DNA of 64,000 bases, from contig RMBW01000137.1 in the NCBI GenBank assembly GCA_004009845.1, forward strand, positions 1 through 64,000. The letters are read 5' to 3'. Below the pieces are notes generated by a model. The model did not search any database and was not told the origin of the DNA. It saw only the letters and a program-made list of their open reading frames with translations. Shown in pieces: positions 57,965-64,000 of the stretch. The translations under genes and the position numbers were made by a program. Position 1 is the stretch's first letter; each line of letters starts with the position of its first letter. Origin of the DNA: Davidsoniella eucalypti (lineage: Eukaryota > Ascomycota > Sordariomycetes > Microascales > Ceratocystidaceae).

Positions 57965-58035
57965 GGCCGCGTGGCCCAATGGCAAGGCGTTTGACTACGA
58001 ATCAAAAGATTGTGGGTTCGAATCCCATCGTGGTC
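57965..58035 (+). tRNA. tRNA-Arg (anticodon ACG)
   Basis: 71 nt, no intron. The acceptor stem GGCCGCG pairs with CGTGGTC (two G-U pairs). The D-arm is GGCC...GGC, and the anticodon stem TTTGA/TCAAA encloses loop CTACGAA with anticodon ACG. The T-arm GTGGGTTCGAATCCCAT carries the B-box GGTTCGAATCC. A plus-strand T run follows at 58139-58145; the nearest short one (TTCTTTTT, about 58037-58045) probably ends Pol III transcription. Confidence 0.96.
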
Positions 58036-58311
58036 ACTTCTTTTTGGTGATTTGGTGATAGTTGCACAAGTTTCTTTGTGTGAATTTAGTACTTTATCGA
58101 GTAAAAATGACATTGCTTCTTTAAGCTAAAAAGACACATTTTTTTGGGCCTCGATTTCTCGTCATGTGAAATATAAACATTGTTGTAACTAAACATGACA
58201 GACGCCATCTATCCCCGAACATCTAGACATATATACAAAAAGAAACCCGAGATCTCCGTCTTAATGAACTAAAGACAAGTTAAATGCCCTGTGTTAGCAG
58301 GTCGGGCAACT

Positions 58312-61300
58312 CTAGGCCACCTTGAAGATCTCTGGAACGCTCTGCCAATTGCCCCGAGCACGATCTTCCCAGTAACTATCCTTGCCTGTTTTCATCTTCC
58401 AGACTTCTTCACCCTCGTTGTGAGAGTCAACTTGGACAAACCAGCGGGGTTTGTATTGTTCACCGGCTTCTTCTAAGGCACGACGGCGTTCTCTTTGTGC
58501 CTCCTCTAGAGCAGTTTTCATCTCTTCTGCGCTATCAAGATCGCCCTCTTCAGCCAGACGTTGGTCAGGGCGTAGACGAGTATCTGTAGGGGGTAGCTTG
58601 CCCCTCTCAATGGATGTGATTTCATTCATGGCAGCCACAAACTCTGTCATACCATAGGTTTGTGTCGGGTTGTCAACTAGCTTTCCAACCTTCCACACCT
58701 CTTCTCCAGGCTTACCCTTCTCAGTGGTACGAATGCTCTGCGTCCAGTTGCCCGCCATTTTAGTTGTTGTTGCTGAGCCATTTTCTCCAAAAATGTCAAC
58801 AGTCACATCCTCGGCACGTCCACCAAACATGCCTTTGGCCGGGAAATCTGCCACGGCCTTTGCACCAGTAGTCTCATTGGTGATAGTCATGCCACCAACA
58901 GGCTCCACATACTTCTCTCCCATGACGACATTTCGTAGGAACATAGTAGCTATAGACCATGAGTAGAGTTCATCTTGACCGTTGGACAGACGAAGAACAA
59001 CACGTATCCGTCCTTCGGTGGTGATCTCGGCACTCTTACCCCAGAATTTTTGGGCAGGCGCCGGGCTTTGACTGAAGGACCAGTTCAAAGCATCTGCCTG
59101 CATGGCAACACGTACAGGGCGATGGCACACCTTCTCAACTAAGAGACGGAAGCCACCAGGAATTTCCTTGTCCGTACGCACCATCTCGAATGTTTCACCT
59201 AGGAGAGGATTGAAGGGTTTGCGAATGGAGCGCTCTTTAGCTCTGCTGGAACTAAACTGTGACAGTGCGAAGGCGGTGACGAATATGAGGCGGTCTTTGG
59301 GAACAGAGCAAGTTGCCGCTTTTTCTAGCAGCTGGGCATATTCTAGTTGTTCTGCTACCTTTTGTAACAAAGAGATCGGCTCGTTCGCGGAGACTGGCAT
59401 ACTGATAGTGCTTAAATCCTTGCCAACGTTCTTCCGAACAAAAGCAATCAAACTAGGTGGTAGAACAGTAGAGGGACGGATTGTTGTGCGGCGTTTTACA
59501 GCATCTTCGATTGGAAGGGGAGACAAATTTTTTGGCTTCGCGGGATATAAATTTCCGTCTTGACCGCCAGTATCCGCTTCGTCTTCGATGGACGAAATGG
59601 AAGAGGAATCGTGTGCCGAACCTTCATCTTCAGACTCCGGGGCTTCGTCTTCGCTGTTATTATTGTTGTTGTCGATCCGAACAATACGGGCGTCACCCTC
59701 GCCAGCCTCTGCATCAAAGAATTCATCGGCTGTTGAAGTAGACTCCATGCTAGCACGACTAACTAGTCTATTTGACATTTCAGCGCTGTTGCCCGTGCGA
59801 CGCTGTTTGCTCGCAGAGATCAAAACACGGAACTCAGATAAAGCTGAATCTAAATCGGCCAATAGATATTCACAATGAGTCTTGAAGGATGTCTCATTGG
59901 TGCTAAAGCTCCTTGATTTACGATTTTGAGCGATTTCGCCCTCGGGGGACAAAGAGTTGGCGACACTGGCAGATCCTGCAGAGGCGGCAGTAGCCATTGC
60001 CGCAGCTTGAGCTGCAGCTGCTACATTGAGATGCGATGTACTAGGCTTCCGCTTCCAGAAAGACTTTCTATCTCCGGCAACACCAGAAGCCACGCTTTCA
60101 TCATCATCCCCAGACTGAGAAGGTATTGTAGGCACAGGAGTTGCTGGAGGCTTAGATGGAAGATCATCAGCCAGTCGACGCAACGCATCACGAGTGCCAA
60201 CGATCCGACTAACAATAGTCTCGACCTGGGCCCATTCCCGCGCCTCGTCTGGGGTTTGGACGTTGTTGGTAGCGGACTTGGTGCTGGAGTTGGGGACGAG
60301 GGTGGACGATGTTTTTTGTGTGCTGCTATCGGGGCCTATTTCTAGTCCACGAGAGATACGACTTGCCTTTTGAAGCGCACGAGCCCAGCCAGAAAAGTCC
60401 TTTGGATTGTCGGCACGCAAATGCCAGATCTCAGCACCGGAATCGATGTTGATCTCCCGTCTAGTTTCATCAGCAGCGATTGCAGCTAAGCTAAGAGGAA
60501 TGGCACCACGCAGCGCAGAAGAGTGTCGATTTTGGTAGTACGACAGGGTACAAGACGAGAAATCAAGGGAGAAGAATCGACGTGCGTATCCTTGGCCTTT
60601 TTTGCGACGACGCTTCATCAATGTGCCAGTATGATACGAGTTTGCTGGAGCGGTGTTGGCAGCCTGGGGCGTCGACAAAGACGAGCCACGGGTGCGGTTG
60701 TCAACAACCAAATGGCTTTGTAAGCTATCAACAGACTCGGACGCAGCAGCATTCGTGTGGGGGCTTCCGTGCTTTCCCAGACTTGTGCGACTGGCATTGG
60801 CGTGGCCCATACCAAGATTGGGCAAGTGGTGTGTGGTTTGTGGTGGCGCATCAGTGGGGTATGTGAGCAAGACAAAGGTTGCCGTCTTCGAAGTCTGCTT
60901 GGAGAAGGTATTATCGAATACGAGGCCGTACATGCCTCCTTTCCCTGGCTCTATATCGTATGTATTCATTGAGACTCGATCTGCTTCGCATTTCCCGTGC
61001 CAATTCACAACGGTGAATCCCTTGCTTCCGAGTTGATCTTGGGCAGTTGTATCGCGTTTCGCAAATCGGCCGACTTTAGCATCGGAAACAGTCGGGTTGA
61101 GTTCGTCGAGGTGGAGCGTATTGGCTGATGTGCCACCCGATCCGGGATGCTTTACAATTCCAAAGTTGCTTTATGATGCCATGTTAGTATCTGTTTTACA
61201 GCTGCCGTCTGTTGTCTGGTGTATTATGAGGCTCGAGTAGATACTGTCACTTACATAGACTTCTTGTGAGGCTGAACACTCCACGAAATGGTGTGCCCTT

Positions 61301-61454
61301 CATCGACTTTCACCCATCGCACAATGTACGACTATAGATAGAATTTCTGTTAGTATAAAGTCTTCTTCAGGACAGCAATTGCATGTTATAGGATCGCTGG
61401 AGATGTAGGAATACTCACTCGGCTATGAACCTCGATCTGTTCTATGCCTGCCAT
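58312..61454 (-). CDS. osh3: oxysterol-binding protein, OSH3 type (GOLD-PH-FFAT-ORD)
   Basis: Exons 61454-61419, 61331-61255 and 61168-58312 encode 989 residues, phase-consistent; the second intron ends in AAG. The N-terminal 80 residues (EVHSRSYIVRWVKVDEG, ISWSVQPHKKSINFGIVKHP, then GLVFDNTFSKQTSKTATFVL) form a GOLD-like domain. A PH domain follows from about 219 (TGTLMKRRRKKGQGYARRFF to DFSGWARALQKA). Around 519 is a canonical FFAT motif, EFFDAEAGE, for binding the ER protein VAP. The lipid-binding ORD fills about 600-960 (KPFNPLLGETFEMVRTD); the fingerprint normally EQVSHHPP reads EKVCHRPV. That degenerate form is typical of the Osh3 group, which binds PI4P rather than sterol. The protein would work at ER-plasma membrane contacts. 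Confidence 0.92.
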
Positions 61455-63799
61455 TTTGGCAGCAGGAGAATATGCCCACGGTGTATTTAGGAGATATGCT
61501 AGATAGGTTTGATAGGAAGCGGCAGAAAGCTCGAATTCGTCCGTGTCAGAAGTATCGGTTGGCCGGGGCTGTAGGTGCTTTGGGGTCGCGAGATATGATG
61601 ATCTGTAGTTCTTTGGCGGAGGATGGCGGCGAAGAGGGGCTACGTGCACATGCACATGACAGAGCAGCTCAAGGCCCAGAAGCGACGAGACCAGTCCTAT
61701 GATGAACGGCGCTTGAGGAATATATCCTGGAAGCAAAGGTTGAAAAGAAACTTGAGAGATAGGTTTTGCTTGGTCCACAGAGAGACTGTTTTTTGCGATA
61801 TTTACTGGCGGAATAGGGTCAGCTATAACCGGGCAGATCGGATACTGACAAAAAAGCTAAAAAAATGTAGGTGGGTTGGTGTTGGATGACGAGCAGTAGT
61901 TAACTGTCGTAGTAATTGCAGGAATTGTAGGGGCAGCACAAAGAAGCCCAAGCTCTAGTTACAGTTGCGAGCAGGATCTGACTTCGAAAAGCACTTGGTG
62001 CACAAAACAAGAAACAGTCAGACTTACTAGAAGTGAGATCACTGTCTGTAGAGTAAGCGTGTTCCGTAAGCGATGGAAACACTATAAGTAACAGGGTTAA
62101 AAATTATGCAGAAATCACAGAGGTAGGCAGACATAGGAGTGTACTAGTATACATATATGAGCGTAAGCTGGGGGGTGATTCTGTAACCAGGAGATACTTG
62201 ACCACAGATGAGATGGCAGCAGAAGGGCTCGTTAAACGACGAACGAGATGGCTGGGCGCTATAGTGGGCTGGCTGGCTGGCTGGTTGAGCTCCAGTTGGA
62301 TGGGGCTAGCAATCCGATCCGTCTAAAAGGGGCGGGGAGTGCTTCAAGAAAAACGATAAGTTAACGGCAAGCAATAGGAAGAGGTGGGAGAGCAACGAAA
62401 TAGGGTAACGGGATAATGGCATGTGAATAGGTAGCAACTATCGTCTACTTTGTAGGCATTATTGATCGGTTTCAGCCACTGAAAATGCTAGAGCACATGA
62501 CACTAGACTCATTGCTTAGACTAACACATGTAGGATAGATGCAGTAGATAACAAGTTGGAGAGAAAGGAGAACGACGCATTGAAGTACTTAAGTTATTGT
62601 TGATGTTTATGGGGACGCAAAATATGAAGCAGATCTAGAAGTACATACAAGTATATCCGGGCGATTGGCTGCTCTTTCACTCGATAGAGTAGCTACCCTC
62701 AGCAGCACCAGCAACAGCAGCTTCCTCTTCTACACCATCACCGTTTTGATTCCGAATAGAGGCTCATCAAAAGTTGTGTATGTATAGTCAAGATGCAGTG
62801 CTACCTACATTTGTAATATGTATGTAATATCTTATGTATTTAGGCACTCAATATGGGAAACAGTGTCTCCGCTCTCCGCTCCTCCCTCCTAGTCCGACTT
62901 TTGGGCGCCGCTCTGATATGACATAAGCAAAATGCCTTGTTAGCTTGAAAATCCCGACAAGAGGGTGATATTCTAGTCGTTTGACTGGACAGGCCAGATG
63001 CGCCTCTCATTATTTCTTTATGCTAGCTTTGGTCATGGCTCCCTGGAAAGTACCTGGAACCCTTGCCAATATACGAGCCAGCTCAGCCCTCAAGCGTCAG
63101 GTTTGACGTGTATGGCAGCTGGCATTCTGGTAGTGTCAGCTGACGTACAGCTGTGAGCTGCTGGCTGCAAGCAAGGCCAATATCAGCTAACTAGCCCAAA
63201 GTGTATATATTGCTCTACTATAAACACATGCGTGCCCACGACGCCGTCGCAGCGAGCCAGGCAAGCGGATTCTGTTGCTTGAAATCTCCGTGGCTCTGAT
63301 CCGTGCAGTCTCAAGGCCTTGATGATAGGAGATGAATACGGGCATTTGTGTCTTCAGCACATTTCAGCACGCGCCTTCTGAAGCAAGCTCTAAATTATAT
63401 TACTCTCATTAATGGACGGGAATTAGTGCAGGTCTAGCGCAACATATGTACATACATCCTACATAGGGGACAAACAGCTTCGAAAGAGCTACCCGCATCA
63501 GCAATCAATAAAAGTGCAGTAGAAGCTGGTTCTCGTGTTCCGATGGCCCTTGGCGTGTGCATATATGAACTACAACTACATGTAGTTGTTTGCCGAAGCT
63601 ATCTTATCTAACCGTCTATCTACATATATGAAGCCGTGTGTGTACAACTATATTTGTATAACTGTTTAGCGCACTTTTCACCCACCAGCCCTCCTTCTCT
63701 CCTTCCTGCAGCCACGCCATCAGCCGAATCACAGCATAGCACACTACACCATCACACTACAATAACATAAACAACATTGCATCACACAACAGGAAGGAA
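61455..63799. other. divergent intergenic region
   Basis: About 2.3 kb between the OSH3 start and the start of the partial gene. It holds a GGCT repeat at about 62268-62282 and an 18-bp perfect palindrome at 63572-63589. The last 120 bp before 63800 are A/C-rich, as in leaders of fungal mRNAs. No coding sequence supported. Confidence 0.5.
63572..63589. repeat. 18-bp perfect palindrome
   Basis: ACAACTACATGTAGTTGT reads the same on both strands. It lies about 210 bp above the next start codon and could be a dimer-binding site. Confidence 0.75.
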
Positions 63800-64000
63800 A
63801 TGCAAGAACCCTTAACACCCACCACGCTGGTGGCACAACCAATCTCACCGCGTGACGACCCGTCTTCTCCGCGGGCTTCATCGACTCTATTGCCTCCACC
63901 CTCGCCAGGCCACGCTTCTTCCACTGTAGCACTCTCGCGCCAATCGACTGCTGCTAATTCAGCTGCTGCCTCGGACTCTTCCAAGATGCCCATAGTACTG
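63800..64000 (+). CDS. 5' end of a gene running off the window, Ser/Pro/Ala-rich N-terminus
   Basis: An ATG at 63800 in good context (GGAAATG) opens a frame that remains open for 67 codons to the window end. The peptide is disordered in composition (MQEPLTPTTLVAQPISPRDD, then Ser/Ala/Pro runs), typical of N-termini of fungal regulators or signalling proteins. No domain has begun yet, so the product cannot be named. Confidence 0.55.
   Translation, partial: MQEPLTPTTLVAQPISPRDDPSSPRASSTLLPPPSPGHASSTVALSRQSTAANSAAASDSSKMPIVL

Noticed and set aside
1..64000. CRISPR arrays, rRNA genes, further tRNAs
   Set aside because: Looked for by eye; only one tRNA with proper arms was found, and no spaced repeat arrays or rRNA segments.

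Overview
The window is nuclear DNA of a filamentous ascomycete (Pezizomycotina). The evidence is short spliceosomal introns with GTRNGT-type donors and CTAAC branch points, CT-rich promoter tracts, a pogo/Fot-type transposon relic, and proteins typical of these fungi. A Sordariomycete, perhaps Hypocreales, is my best guess from gene content; I cannot name a species. Exon joins given here were checked by codon phase and by protein continuity.

Left part (1-26.1 kb): a pogo-like transposase relic, then the N-acetylglucosamine (GlcNAc) catabolic cluster. Its members are a hexokinase-family GlcNAc kinase (hxk3-like, 2062-4032, minus), glucosamine-6-phosphate deaminase (13360-14722, plus), an Ndt80-type regulator (RON1-like, 15368-17493, minus), GlcNAc-6-phosphate deacetylase (20331-21843, minus) and a GH3-GNAT fusion (nag3-like, 23154-26111, plus). 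Chitin-derived sugars would be released, phosphorylated, deacetylated and deaminated to fructose-6-phosphate under control of the Ndt80-type factor. Two things are odd: the kinase carries an apparent one-base frameshift, and a gap of about 9.3 kb in which I find no gene lies inside the cluster. The usual GlcNAc transporter gene (ngt1) is not visible.

Middle part (26.1-45.2 kb): an AT-rich stretch with single-exon orphan genes (26917-27687, 28728-29543, 30504-31607). Next come a type-B carboxylesterase interrupted by one TAG (31777-33794), RXT2 of the Rpd3L histone deacetylase complex with an odd 3' end (34922-36282), TRAPPC11 (36956-40776), a peroxisomal alpha/beta hydrolase (40962-42696) and a further orphan (43654-45120). 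Two copies of an exact 36-bp sequence, each flanked by near-identical direct repeats of 15-17 bp, lie 11 kb apart at 34.1 and 45.1 kb.

Right part (45.2-64 kb): a small spliced gene (48278-48603), a secreted or vacuolar metallophosphoesterase (50943-52929), a small unknown gene (53454-53813), mitochondrial GatA (54305-55880), Prp38 (56069-56860), tRNA-Arg(ACG) at 57965-58035, an OSH3-type oxysterol-binding protein (58312-61454) and the 5' end of a further gene running off the window (63800-64000). These are mostly conserved housekeeping genes with intergenic regions of 0.2-3 kb.
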